Shown: positions 15,434 through 23,428, counted from the first letter of the stretch. The stretch is 37,553 nt of DNA from Candidatus Peribacteraceae bacterium (GCA_028699155.1 JAQVVD010000014.1:1-37553), one strand, 5' to 3'. Notes: generated by a model not told the origin, from the sequence alone. Numbers and translations are program-made.

Positions 15434-16213
15434 ATGCTCTCTAAGTTCATCCATCAGCAGCGCACCAGCCGCAACCTCACGCAGGAATACCTCGCGTCGC
15501 AGCTCAAGATCTCCAGGCCCACCTACGTGCAAATCGAGCGGGGGCAGCGGGAATTGACGATCAGCGAGGCACAGAAGCTCGCGGAGGTGTTTGGTATGAC
15601 AATGGACGACTTTCTCCATGAGCGTGAGGAAGCATTGCCCGTTGTAGAGATCGCGCAGGCGAAGAAGAAACCTATGCCGAAGGCGGAGATCCGTATCAAT
15701 ATTCCTCAGGAGAAGGCGGATAAGTTTGAGCAAACACTGCTCTATATTCTCCGGAAGATCGGTGGCAAGCCGAACATCGGCCAGACTGTCCTGTATAAAT
15801 TGCTGTACTTCATCGATTTCGATTACTACGAAAAGTACGAGGAGCAGCTGATCGGCGCGCAGTATATGAAAAACACCTACGGGCCGACTCCGGTCATGTT
15901 TGCCAAAATGATCGAGCGGCTGGAACAGGAGCGCAAAATTGAAACGGTCAAAAGCAGGTTTTACACGCATGAGCAGACGAAGTATCTGGTGAACCCGGCC
16001 CTAGAGCCGGATATGTCTGCGCTTTCATCCAAGGAACTCGCGCACATCGATTGGGAAATCAGCCGTTTCGGGGATATGACGGCCGTGCAGATTTCGGCAC
16101 TCTCACACAAAGACACGCCCTGGCTTGCCGCGAAAGACAGGGAACCGCTGGAGTACGAACATGTGTTTTACCGTCCAGAAGAAACTTCCGTACGGACGTA
16201 TGAACCGCTTTGA
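15434..16213 (+). CDS. HTH-Panacea (DUF4065) antitoxin
   Basis: The N-terminal Xre-type helix-turn-helix (residues about 5-60: LTQEYLASQLKISRPTYVQI, then IERGQREL) should bind its own promoter. The C-terminal half is a Panacea/DUF4065 (SocA-like) domain, seen in KLLYFIDFDYYEKYEEQLIG, TYGPTPVMFAKMIERL and LSHKDTPW. Panacea domains are known as antitoxin modules that neutralise many unrelated toxins. The gene is 259 aa and overlaps the downstream toxin frame by 14 nt, the usual toxin-antitoxin layout. The promoter is near-consensus with essentially no leader. The whole unit sits inside a disrupted cysteine-rich repeat, which suggests acquisition by insertion. Confidence 0.88.
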   Translation: MLSKFIHQQRTSRNLTQEYLASQLKISRPTYVQIERGQRELTISEAQKLAEVFGMTMDDFLHEREEALPVVEIAQAKKKPMPKAEIRINIPQEKADKFEQTLLYILRKIGGKPNIGQTVLYKLLYFIDFDYYEKYEEQLIGAQYMKNTYGPTPVMFAKMIERLEQERKIETVKSRFYTHEQTKYLVNPALEPDMSALSSKELAHIDWEISRFGDMTAVQISALSHKDTPWLAAKDREPLEYEHVFYRPEETSVRTYEPL

Positions 16214-16550
16214 TTTTTGGCCTGCGTGCGAGAAGGAATGGCAGCGGCTCTCGAAAAGGTTCAGGACATTGCGAGACGACATGGAGAGCCTCAAAGCCGT
16301 TCTGGCCGCATGTCCGACGGGTCTCGGCAAGAACTTTACCGTGTTGCATGCCGGTGCGGGACTGCGCATTGTGAAAGCTCGTATGGCATGCCGTGCCCTG
16401 CGCAACCGTTCGCTTCGTTTGATCTATGCATTCCACGAAACGGACCGGCGCATCGTGTTCATTGAGTTGTACTTCAAGGGCGACAAGGAACATGAGGATA
16501 GGAAGCGTATTGAGGACTATGTGCGGATCAACCGAGAGGGCGTACGATAA
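16200..16550 (+). CDS. RelE/ParE-like toxin partner of the Panacea antitoxin
   Basis: This 116-aa basic protein lies directly after the antitoxin, starting at an ATG that overlaps the antitoxin's last codons. The order KNFTVLHAGAGLRIVKARMA, then RLIYAFHETDRRIVFIELYF and KGDKEHEDRKRIEDYV resembles the beta-sheet and C-terminal part of RelE/HigB-type toxins. In that fold Arg/Lys residues act on mRNA at the ribosome. The frame is open further upstream to 16125, but only inside the antitoxin gene. Target and mechanism are inferred from fold resemblance and position; catalytic residues cannot be assigned with confidence. Confidence 0.75.
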   Translation: MNRFDFWPACEKEWQRLSKRFRTLRDDMESLKAVLAACPTGLGKNFTVLHAGAGLRIVKARMACRALRNRSLRLIYAFHETDRRIVFIELYFKGDKEHEDRKRIEDYVRINREGVR

Positions 16551-16647
16551 TATATCACCACACGAATATGTAGCACACTATGGCATTCATGCATCATGAA
16601 GCCGAAAACAACCTGTGCAAAAATTACACAAGACGGTAGTTTTTGAG

Positions 16648-16668
16648 CTATCCGGAAATTCCGGATAG
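16648..16668. repeat. 21-bp perfect palindrome after the toxin gene
   Basis: CTATCCGGAA (16648-16657), a central A, and TTCCGGATAG (16659-16668). It lies 7 nt before the remnant of the cysteine-rich repeat, close to the presumed right end of the inserted DNA. It may terminate the toxin-antitoxin transcript or mark the insertion boundary. Confidence 0.5.
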
Positions 16669-16674
16669 TTGTTT

Positions 16675-16731
16675 GGAGCATACTACTGCGACGTTACGAA
16701 CCTGCAGGAGAACATCGGCACATGTAAGTAG
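16675..16731 (+). pseudogene. Right half of the split cysteine-rich repeat
   Basis: This reads G-A-Y-Y-C-D-V-T-N-L-Q-E-N-I-G-T-C-K-stop, closely matching the lipoprotein C terminus (GYYCDVVNLQENIGVC) with synonymous and conservative changes. It has no start of its own. It pairs with the PCGG-containing left half at 15190-15237. Confidence 0.7.
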
Positions 16732-16750
16732 CTATAAAAAAGGAGCTTCC

Positions 16751-16779
16751 TTGACCTGAGGAACACCGGCGTTTACAAT
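16751..16779 (+). promoter_or_regulatory. Near-consensus promoter of a very short transcript
   Basis: TTGACC (16751-16756), an exact 17-bp spacer and TACAAT (16774-16779). The predicted start is about 16786. The only thing downstream on this strand before a strong terminator is about 49 nt of non-coding sequence. Confidence 0.65.
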
Positions 16780-16785
16780 GGAAGT

Positions 16786-16834
16786 ACTTTCGGGATTTTC
16801 CCGCGACCCCCGGTAGCTTCCGGGGGAATTTTTT
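16786..16834 (+). ncRNA. Candidate small RNA of about 49 nt
   Basis: Promoter at 16751-16779 and intrinsic terminator at 16807-16834 define a tiny transcript. It has two potential stems: CGGGA-TTT-TCCCG near the 5' end and the terminator hairpin. The ATG at 16778 overlaps the -10 box and would lie outside the RNA, so no coding is expected. The alternative is an orphan promoter left by a lost gene. The terminator also runs into the stop codon region of the convergent mazF-like gene. Confidence 0.45.
16807..16834 (+). terminator. Strong intrinsic terminator
   Basis: CCCCCGG (16807-16813), a 6-nt loop and CCGGGGG (16820-16826) are followed by AA and six T. This is the clearest rho-independent terminator in the window. 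Its T-run is on the plus strand, so it serves the short transcript rather than the convergent mazF-like gene. Confidence 0.8.
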
Positions 16835-17258
16835 ATAGGTAGAGATTTTTGAATCCTACTTTCACCTTTCGAAAGTCGCTATCATCCAGTTCTCCTACCT
16901 TGGACCATAAGCGGCGATAATCAATAATACGCATTTGCTGTAAGCAGGCAGTGCATTCTCTTTTATGGTGCGCAAATGGAACGAACCAGCTTCCGCTTCT
17001 CTGCTGTGTTGTCGTAGGAATGACGCAGTAGAAGCCCCTTGCCAGTTTTTTAAAAATAATGACTGGGCGCGAAAAGCGGTCACTCTTGCCGTTGATCTCA
17101 TATCCCACGTTCTCTCCGATGCTTGCCCACCAGATTTCACCGTCCGAAACGAATGGCGGTTTGTGGTGCTTTCCGTGCAGTTTTTCTTTCAGCTGCATCC
17201 ATTCGGAGAATCTCTTTTGTGGTACTCCATATTCATCCATATGCTCGTCGGTATCCAT
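16833..17258 (-). CDS. Orphan MazF/PemK-family toxin
   Basis: Members of this family are usually sequence-specific mRNA endoribonucleases. The core pattern GEIWWASIGENVGYEINGK, then RPVIIFKK, FYCVIPTT and, near the end, a QMRIIDYRRLWSKVGEL block matches MazF/PemK. The 141-aa product has an extra N-terminal stretch of about 35 mostly polar residues before the barrel. An upstream GTG at 17279 lies inside the operator and before the likely transcript start, so the ATG at 17258 is chosen. No antitoxin gene lies directly upstream or downstream on this strand, which is unusual for the family. Its -10 box (TACACT, 17276-17271) is embedded in an 18-bp palindromic operator shared with recA and the DinD-like gene, so damage-inducible control is likely. 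Confidence 0.8.
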   Translation of the reverse strand: MDTDEHMDEYGVPQKRFSEWMQLKEKLHGKHHKPPFVSDGEIWWASIGENVGYEINGKSDRFSRPVIIFKKLARGFYCVIPTTTQQRSGSWFVPFAHHKRECTACLQQMRIIDYRRLWSKVGELDDSDFRKVKVGFKNLYL

Positions 17259-17270
17259 ACTACAAAGGGG

Positions 17271-17288
17271 AGTGTACACCCGTACACC
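17271..17288. promoter_or_regulatory. SOS-like operator 1 (mazF promoter)
   Basis: AGTGTAC-ACCC-GTACACC, an almost perfect dyad. On the minus strand the mazF-like -10 box (TACACT) lies inside it, so a bound repressor would block that promoter. It is also about 45 bp upstream of the divergent hydrolase start. Confidence 0.7.
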
Positions 17289-17332
17289 TCCCTCTTGTAA
17301 AGTCTCATTTTTTGCTGTGCTAGAATCACTCT

Positions 17333-17884
17333 GTGAAAACAGCTTTTATGCTCCACGGCGCGTACGGTACCCCGAACGAGAACTGGTTCCCGTGGCTTAA
17401 AGGTAAGCTAGAAGCTGAAAGCTTCAAGGTGATTCTTCCCCAGTTCCCTACGCCGGAGGGCCAGTCGCTCGCATCATGGATGGAGGTCTTTGCCCCGTAC
17501 CTCCCGGAACTCGATGGAGATTCCATTCTGATCGGGCACAGCCTGGGTGCAGCATTCATCCTGCGCGTATTGGAGCAGTTGGAGAGTCCCGTGCGAGCGA
17601 GCCTGCTCGCCGCCGGGTTTACCAAACTGCTCGGGATCCCGAAGTTCGATACGATCAATGCGAGCTTCCTGGAATCCCCTTTCGATTGGCAGAAGATCAG
17701 AGCAAACGCCGGCGCGTGCACGGTGTTCCATGGGGAGAATGACCCGTATGTGCCGCTTGCATTCGGGCAAGAGCTTGCGAAGAACCTCGGTGCGGATTTG
17801 GTTGTGATCCCCGGTGGCGGGCATTTGAATGCAGGTGCGGGATACGAGGAGTTCCCGGCACTGCTTTCTGCGATTGAGGGGTGA
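17333..17884 (+). CDS. RBBP9/YdeN-like alpha/beta hydrolase
   Basis: This small serine hydrolase of 183 aa has nucleophile motif GHSLG (Ser70), a likely catalytic Asp in ENDPYVP (about residue 137) and His in GGGHLNAGAG (about residue 164). MLHGAYGTPNENWFPWLK at the N terminus is typical of RBBP9/YdeN proteins, whose substrates are mostly unknown. The start is GTG, preceded by TAGAAT and exactly 6 nt, so a leaderless transcript is expected. A diverged copy of its last 40 codons lies at 18761-18883, beyond the DUF3800 gene. It is divergent from the mazF-like gene across the shared operator. Confidence 0.85.
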   Translation: MKTAFMLHGAYGTPNENWFPWLKGKLEAESFKVILPQFPTPEGQSLASWMEVFAPYLPELDGDSILIGHSLGAAFILRVLEQLESPVRASLLAAGFTKLLGIPKFDTINASFLESPFDWQKIRANAGACTVFHGENDPYVPLAFGQELAKNLGADLVVIPGGGHLNAGAGYEEFPALLSAIEG

Positions 17885-17915
17885 CTTTTAGTCGATTGGT
17901 GTTATTGTTGCCTAC

Positions 17916-18572
17916 ATGTGGTTTTTGTATTTGGATGAAAGCGGCGATCTTGGGTTTGATTTTGTGAATAAGCACCCATCAAAGTTCTTTACCATTACGG
18001 TTGTTGCAGTACATGGGAAACAAGGCAATCGTGATCTCAGGAAAGCTGTGCGAAAAACACTGGAGAGAAAATTAAATCCAAAACACAAGAGGATACGTTT
18101 GGTGCATGAATTGAAGGGGACGAAAACGACACTATCGGTGAAGAAGTACTGTTTGCAGCAACTTGAGAATTCCAAAGTGCCTTACATGATTTTTTCTCTC
18201 ACAATGGATAAACGAAAACTCTATTCCCGTTTAGTGAGGGAGAAAGAACGGGTCTATAACTATCTTGCAAGAAGGCTGCTCGATACGATCCGGTTTGAAA
18301 ATGCCGATACTCGCGTATATCTCTCTATTGATAAGAGTAAGAGCAAACCGGAAATTGCAGATTTTAATCAGTACATTGAACGCTCTATCCAAGCCAGATT
18401 GGATCCGAATGTCCCCTTACATATTCTGCATGAGGATTCACAAGACCAGCCGGGCTTACAAGTTGCCGATATGTTCTGCTGGGGAATTTTTCGCAAATAT
18501 GAACGTGGTTCCGATGATTGGTATGCGTGTTATGAACAGCGTATACGTTTAGATGAATTATTGTTCAAATAG
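17916..18572 (+). CDS. DUF3800 protein
   Basis: This 218-aa protein of the DUF3800 family has no proven function that I can name. Hallmarks are the N-terminal YLDESGDLGF and the C-terminal DSQDQPGLQVADMFCW. The conserved acidic residues (Asp7, Glu8 and Asp11, and the Asp of QVAD) suggest a metal-dependent nuclease-like site; that is inference. The gene is clearly more AT-rich than its neighbours and uses many AT-ending codons, a sign of transfer. TATTGT lies 7 nt before the ATG. It is flanked by an intact hydrolase gene and a 3' fragment of a hydrolase copy, as if inserted between duplicates. Confidence 0.85.
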   Translation: MWFLYLDESGDLGFDFVNKHPSKFFTITVVAVHGKQGNRDLRKAVRKTLERKLNPKHKRIRLVHELKGTKTTLSVKKYCLQQLENSKVPYMIFSLTMDKRKLYSRLVREKERVYNYLARRLLDTIRFENADTRVYLSIDKSKSKPEIADFNQYIERSIQARLDPNVPLHILHEDSQDQPGLQVADMFCWGIFRKYERGSDDWYACYEQRIRLDELLFK

Positions 18573-18760
18573 AGCAAGCCCTCCGTCCTTGGGATGTCCC
18601 CGCTTTTGCCTACCAGATGGAAGGGAACACGGGAGACGGGACGAAGTGGTCTTAATGCTCGTTTTCATTGTAATGTTTTTGGATCCGGTAGTCCAGTAGA
18701 CTTGACTTGCTATTTATCGATTGTTTTTTTAGTGGGTGAGGCTAGGGACTCCATGGGGGG
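18573..18760. other. Non-coding stretch after the DUF3800 gene
   Basis: No plausible frame, tRNA or strong hairpin is visible. A TTGACT occurs near 18698 without a convincing -10 box. The sequence joins DUF3800 to the hydrolase fragment and may hold the rest of a decayed gene copy. Confidence 0.4.
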
Positions 18761-18883
18761 CTTGCGAAGCACCTCGGTGCGGCTGGGGACATGGTTGTTA
18801 TCCCCGGCGGCGGGCATTTGAATGCAAGTGCGGGATACGAGGAGTTCCCGGCACTGCTTTCTGCAATTGAGGGGGTGATTTGA
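18761..18883 (+). pseudogene. 3' fragment of a hydrolase gene copy
   Basis: Translated from 18761, this gives LAKHLGAAGDMVVIPGGGHL and continues NASAGYEEFPALLSAIEGVI then stop. It matches the last 37 residues of the intact hydrolase at 17333-17884 with a two-residue insertion. The final 70 bp are nearly identical. The catalytic Ser and Asp parts are missing and there is no start codon. Confidence 0.85.
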
Positions 18884-18941
18884 GAAACGAGAGAAAACTG
18901 CATGTTTATTCTAGCCACAATCTTCAGTAGAATGCTTGCCA

Positions 18942-21900
18942 ATGCCTGAAGCAAATACGCAAAAACCACTGTTTCATAGCGAGTCTGCTGTGGCAATGCG
19001 ACAACCGAAAACAGACCGCCTCATTCTCAAGCGGCTGCTTCAAGAAGCTGCCCGTGATATGCGACTGGACGAAGAGGAGCTACAGCGATCCCACGCAATC
19101 ATGCTCAAGTGGTCCGATCTGGAACGTGCAGGAAGTCTGGAGCACCTTAATGAAACGCAAATGCAGGGCGATTTTCTCGCGCAAGTGTTCGGGGATGCTT
19201 TGGGGTATACAAGCGAGCTGGATGGCAAAGAAACATGGTATCGCATTCAGCACGAAGCAGTGGGAGGAGAAACGCCTGATGCGGTGCTCGGCAGATTCTC
19301 TGCGGCAACAGTGCATACGCCCTCGGTTGTCGTGGAACTCAAGGGACCGAAAATCCACGTTGATCGCCATCGGAGCAACGGTCGCACGGCAGTGGATCAG
19401 TGCTGGGATTACATAGTGAACACGCCGCCGAGCTGCCGATGGGGCATCGTCAGTAATATTGTGAGCTTTCGGCTTTATGAACGGAATTCAACCAAACGCG
19501 CATACGAGCACTTCTCGCTGGAAGCACTCAGGGATTTTGAGATATTCAAACAATTCTACGTGCTTTTCCACCGTGAAGGTCTCTTGGAATCCGCCGTGTT
19601 TGGTCCTGGGAGGGCTGCTGCATTACTCGGGGAATCCACGAATAGGCAACGAGAAATCGGCGATGCTCTTTACGACGAATATTCGGGGTACAGGACGGAT
19701 CTCATCCAGCACTTACACTTCAAAATAGGGCATTCGGTGGATGAGTCCATTGAAATGACACAGCGCCTCTTCGACCGAATTATGTTCGTTGCATTCTGCG
19801 AGGACAGGGGCCTCCTGCCAAAGGAGACGCTGGCCAAAGCATACCTTGCCGAGGGGTTCCATGCCGTTACCAATCCTCGTTGGCAGAATTTCAAGCATCT
19901 CTTCCAATTCATCGATCAGGGAAACGACGCGCATAACATACCGCATTACAACGGTGGACTCTTTGCCCCTCATGCCGTTGATGAGCTGGAACTGGAAGAT
20001 GAGCCGTGGACGACATTCTTTAAATCAATCAGTGGTTATGACTTCAGCGATGAGGTGAATCTTGATGTGTTGGGGCATTTGTTTGAAAAATCCATTACCG
20101 AGATCGAGAAGCTTAAAGAGTCCGGTCTCTTTGGGGGTGACGCGGAAAAGACGGAGGAATTTGCCACCATGCCGCAGTCCGCCAAGCGCAAGCAGCTGGG
20201 TGTGTACTACACCCCGCCCGAACTGACGGGGAAGATTGTCGAGTACACATTGGAGGAATTGATTACAGAACGGTTCCGGGAAGCTGCGGAGCACTATGGT
20301 ATTGCCAAGAAAGACGCGGCACACGGCATGGCGCCCGATGATCCCGCCTACTGGCAGGAGTGCCTGCATATTTTGCAGGATTTGAAAATCGTAGATCCTG
20401 CCTGCGGGAGCGGAGCGTTCCTCTTTCAGGCGTACAATGTGCTGGAGCAGCGGTATAACGAAGTCATTGGGTATCTTGAGCAATCCGGAGAGAAAGGAAC
20501 AAAAGAGCTCTTCGATCAGGTTCCGCAGTTTATCTTGCAGAAGAACCTGTACGGCGTGGATCTTTCACCGGAAGCGGTGGAGATTACACAGTTGGCTCTC
20601 TGGATCCGCTCCGCGACTCCCGGCCACACACTGGCGAAACTCGCCGATAATATCGTCCACGGCAATTCCCTGGTACACGATCCGAAGGTAGATACAAACG
20701 GATTTAAGTGGGAAGAGCGATTTCCAGATGTGTTTGAAGGAGAAGCAGGCGGTTTTGATTGCGTAGTAGGTAATCCGCCGTGGGAGCGGATCAAGTTGCA
20801 GGAGCGCGAGTTCTTCGCCGTCTCTGCGCCGGAGATCGCCACGGCGACCAATGCCGCCAAGCGCAGAAAACTTGTGGAAGCATTGAAGGCGGAAAATCCT
20901 GAACTCTATAGGAAGTATCAGGAAGCGCTTGCAGGTGCGGAAGCGCATCTGAAGTACTGTCACAAGAGCGGCGAGTACCCGCTGACTGGCAAAGGTGATA
21001 CCAATCTCTACGCGGTATTTGCAGAACTTGCGTTCCAGCTCGTGTCTCCTCGCGGGCGCGTAGGGTTTCTGGTGCCCTCCGGCATTGCGTCCGATAAGAC
21101 GACAAAAGACTTCTTTGCCGCCATTGCGGAATCCAATCGGCTTATCCGACTGTATGATTTTGAAAACAAGAAGAATTTCTTCCCGGATATTGATGGCCGT
21201 ATTAGGTTTTGTATTCTTAATTTTGGCGGAGCAGAGAGCGCCACCGATGCTGCAGATTTCGTTTTCTTTATTCACCGTATTGAGGAATTGCAAGACCGCA
21301 AGCGGCACATCGCCCTGAGCGGAGAAGATATTAAGCTCCTCAACCCAAACACCCGCACTTGCCCCATTTTTCGCTCGCAGCGCGATGCGGAAATTACGAA
21401 AGATATTTACCGCAGGGTACCAGTACTGATTGATGAGAATCGGAAAGGAGACACGGGCAATCTGTGGGGCGTCAAATTCCATACTATGTTTCACCAGACC
21501 AACGATGCGGAGCTCTTCCAAGAAGCAAAAACGCTCAAGGAAAAAGGATGTAAGCTGGAAGGAAACAGGTGGGTGAAGGGCAAGCAGGTTTATTTGCCGC
21601 TGTATGAGGCGAAGATGTTTAGACCATATGATCACAGGTTTGGCACAGTTTTTGAAGATACCTCAAATTGGGTTAACCAAGGGCAAACAACCCAAACCAC
21701 CATAGTGCAACATAGCAATCCGGAATTTGTTGTGCTGCCAAGATGGTGGGTTGACGCCTCCGTGGTAGGAGAACGATCTGGGCCCATTGTGAACCCCGCA
21801 ACCATCGGTTTCCGTGATGTGACTCGTGCGACTGATACGCGCACGTTTCTTGCTACCTTTCTGCCTAAAGTTGGTAGTACAAACAAAGTGCCTCTTATAG

Positions 21901-22403
21901 CAACAAATCAGGTGTCGATTCGGGAACTATGCCTCCTGGCCAATCTGAATGCTTTTCCCTTAGATTTCTGCGCCAGGCAGAAGTTCGGTGGCATTTCGCT
22001 CAATTTCTTTATTGTCGAACAGTTACCTATTCTTCCTCCCGAGTTTTACGAAAAACCATGTTCTTGGAGCTCAAAACACACCCTTGAAGACTGGATCAGC
22101 GAGCGCGTACTCAAACTCACCTGCACGGCAGAAGACATGCTGCCGTTGGCGGAAGCCTGCAATTTTACAAGCGGGAGTTTCCAGAAGGAGTATGGCGGCA
22201 AGCTCCACAAATGGGACGAGCAAGATCGTGCGGAAATCAGAGCAGAATTGGATGCCGCTTACTTCCATCTTTACGGCATCAATCGGGAAGATGCTGAGTA
22301 TATTCTCTCTACTTTCAATGGCATCCACGAGAATGAGTCGCTCTTCCCGGAGCATTGCAGCATGGCGGAGCGGATACTGAAGAAGTATGAGGAGATGGCG
22401 TAG
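18942..22403 (+). CDS. Type IIG restriction-modification enzyme
   Basis: This single-chain enzyme of 1153 aa should both cut and methylate DNA as a phage or plasmid barrier. The N-terminal nuclease is a PD-(D/E)XK type: ETPDAVLGRF with Asp113 and VVVELKG with Glu132 and Lys134. A helical linker leads to the adenine methyltransferase, with motif I DPACGSGAFL at about residue 485 and motif IV NPPW at about 611. GVYYTPPELTGKIV precedes motif I as in Eco57I-like enzymes. The C-terminal third would be the target recognition domain. TAGAAT 8 nt before the ATG at 18942 predicts a leaderless start; an in-frame TTG lies 6 nt upstream. No separate specificity or BREX/DISARM partners are present. All core motifs look intact, so activity is likely. 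Confidence 0.88.
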   Translation: MPEANTQKPLFHSESAVAMRQPKTDRLILKRLLQEAARDMRLDEEELQRSHAIMLKWSDLERAGSLEHLNETQMQGDFLAQVFGDALGYTSELDGKETWYRIQHEAVGGETPDAVLGRFSAATVHTPSVVVELKGPKIHVDRHRSNGRTAVDQCWDYIVNTPPSCRWGIVSNIVSFRLYERNSTKRAYEHFSLEALRDFEIFKQFYVLFHREGLLESAVFGPGRAAALLGESTNRQREIGDALYDEYSGYRTDLIQHLHFKIGHSVDESIEMTQRLFDRIMFVAFCEDRGLLPKETLAKAYLAEGFHAVTNPRWQNFKHLFQFIDQGNDAHNIPHYNGGLFAPHAVDELELEDEPWTTFFKSISGYDFSDEVNLDVLGHLFEKSITEIEKLKESGLFGGDAEKTEEFATMPQSAKRKQLGVYYTPPELTGKIVEYTLEELITERFREAAEHYGIAKKDAAHGMAPDDPAYWQECLHILQDLKIVDPACGSGAFLFQAYNVLEQRYNEVIGYLEQSGEKGTKELFDQVPQFILQKNLYGVDLSPEAVEITQLALWIRSATPGHTLAKLADNIVHGNSLVHDPKVDTNGFKWEERFPDVFEGEAGGFDCVVGNPPWERIKLQEREFFAVSAPEIATATNAAKRRKLVEALKAENPELYRKYQEALAGAEAHLKYCHKSGEYPLTGKGDTNLYAVFAELAFQLVSPRGRVGFLVPSGIASDKTTKDFFAAIAESNRLIRLYDFENKKNFFPDIDGRIRFCILNFGGAESATDAADFVFFIHRIEELQDRKRHIALSGEDIKLLNPNTRTCPIFRSQRDAEITKDIYRRVPVLIDENRKGDTGNLWGVKFHTMFHQTNDAELFQEAKTLKEKGCKLEGNRWVKGKQVYLPLYEAKMFRPYDHRFGTVFEDTSNWVNQGQTTQTTIVQHSNPEFVVLPRWWVDASVVGERSGPIVNPATIGFRDVTRATDTRTFLATFLPKVGSTNKVPLIATNQVSIRELCLLANLNAFPLDFCARQKFGGISLNFFIVEQLPILPPEFYEKPCSWSSKHTLEDWISERVLKLTCTAEDMLPLAEACNFTSGSFQKEYGGKLHKWDEQDRAEIRAELDAAYFHLYGINREDAEYILSTFNGIHENESLFPEHCSMAERILKKYEEMA

Positions 22404-22425
22404 GTAAAAACATGCTTTACAAACG

Positions 22426-22443
22426 GGTGTACACTTGTACACT
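22426..22443. promoter_or_regulatory. SOS-like operator 2 (DinD-like gene)
   Basis: GGTGTAC-ACTT-GTACACT, a near-perfect dyad 29 bp upstream of the DinD-like ATG and just after the restriction-modification stop. It overlaps the expected -35 area of the downstream gene. Confidence 0.7.
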
Positions 22444-22472
22444 GTTTCCTGTATCTATTTTCTCTCCTTACA

Positions 22473-23342
22473 ATGACAACGAAAATTTCTCTCTTCCAGG
22501 GTAAGAAAGTGCGTAAAACAACATATAAAGATGAATGGTGGTTTGTGATTGAAGATGTTGTTGCTATCCTCACGGATTCCTCCGACCCCAAGCAATACAT
22601 TCAACGCATGAAACAGCGTGATACAGAACTTGGTCAAGGGTGGGTACAAATTGTACATACCCTTGACGTAGCAACAGAAGGTGGCAAACAAAGAATGAAT
22701 TGTGCAAATACCGAAGGTTGTTTTCGCATCATCCAGTCCATTCCCTCTCCCAAAGCGGAGCCTTTTAAGCGCTGGCTGGCCAAAGTCGGCTACGAGCGCG
22801 TGCAGGAGATTGAAGATCCGGAATTGGCGACGAAGCGCACCCGTTCCTTGTACAAGGCGAAGGGATACCCGGAAGACTGGATAGAAAAACGTATGCGCGG
22901 TATTGCGGTCCGCGGGCAACTCACAGATGAGTGGAGCAAACGCGCAGTGAAGGAGGGGCGGGAATATGCCATTCTCACCGCGGAGATTTCCAAAGCGACA
23001 TTCGGCATGACGCCTGCTGAATACAAAAAGAAGAAAGGACTGGAACGCGAGAACCTGCGCGACCACCCACCTTCGCCCTCTGCTTTTTATTGCATCAAGG
23101 GAAGGCTGCGGTGGGCAGGCATGAACGATCTGGAGCTGATCTTCACCATGCTGGGAGAGGCATCCACGACGGAGATTGCCAGGACTAAAGATGCGCGTGG
23201 GTTTGAAGAAAACAAGGATGCGGCACAGAAGGGCGGCACGATCGCGGGTGGTGCTCGCAAAGCGCTGGAGCTGGAAAGCGGGAAGAATGTGGTGAGCAAA
23301 GAGAATTATTTGGACGGTGCAGATGATCAATTGCTGGTCTAG
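22473..23342 (+). CDS. DinD/BRO-family DNA-damage-inducible-like protein
   Basis: This 289-aa protein has an N-terminal Bro-N domain, seen in WWFVIEDVVAILTDSSDPKQ and the NCANTEGCFRIIQSI region; the domain is also found in phage antirepressors. Its DinD-like C-terminal half ends TEIARTKDARGFEENKD, AGGARKALELESGKN and VVSKENYL. E. coli dinD is an SOS gene whose product acts on RecA filaments. Here the gene lies immediately upstream of recA and has the same palindromic operator in front of it. These two facts support a damage-response role over a phage antirepressor role. The start is the first ATG after the operator; a TATCTA at 22452-22457 is a possible -10 box. The downstream gap to recA holds two more operators. 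Confidence 0.8.
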   Translation: MTTKISLFQGKKVRKTTYKDEWWFVIEDVVAILTDSSDPKQYIQRMKQRDTELGQGWVQIVHTLDVATEGGKQRMNCANTEGCFRIIQSIPSPKAEPFKRWLAKVGYERVQEIEDPELATKRTRSLYKAKGYPEDWIEKRMRGIAVRGQLTDEWSKRAVKEGREYAILTAEISKATFGMTPAEYKKKKGLERENLRDHPPSPSAFYCIKGRLRWAGMNDLELIFTMLGEASTTEIARTKDARGFEENKDAAQKGGTIAGGARKALELESGKNVVSKENYLDGADDQLLV

Positions 23343-23345
23343 AAG

Positions 23346-23363
23346 GGTGTACTCTCATACACC
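23346..23363. promoter_or_regulatory. SOS-like operator 3 (recA upstream, distal)
   Basis: GGTGTAC-TCTC-ATACACC, with one mismatch between half-sites, located 3 bp after the DinD-like stop codon. Confidence 0.65.
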
Positions 23364-23428
23364 ACAACACAATAGGGCTTCGCGCAATGGCTTCTGCATT
23401 GACCTTTTCCCTGCAATCATGAAAATAG

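Noticed and set aside
15195-16740. CRISPR array
   Set aside because: No regularly spaced direct repeats are present in this gap or elsewhere; the repeats seen are palindromes.
22636-22665. GTAC-N5-GTAC dyad inside the DinD-like gene
   Set aside because: The centre spacing is odd (5 rather than 4) and it lies well inside coding sequence, so it was not counted as an SOS-like operator.
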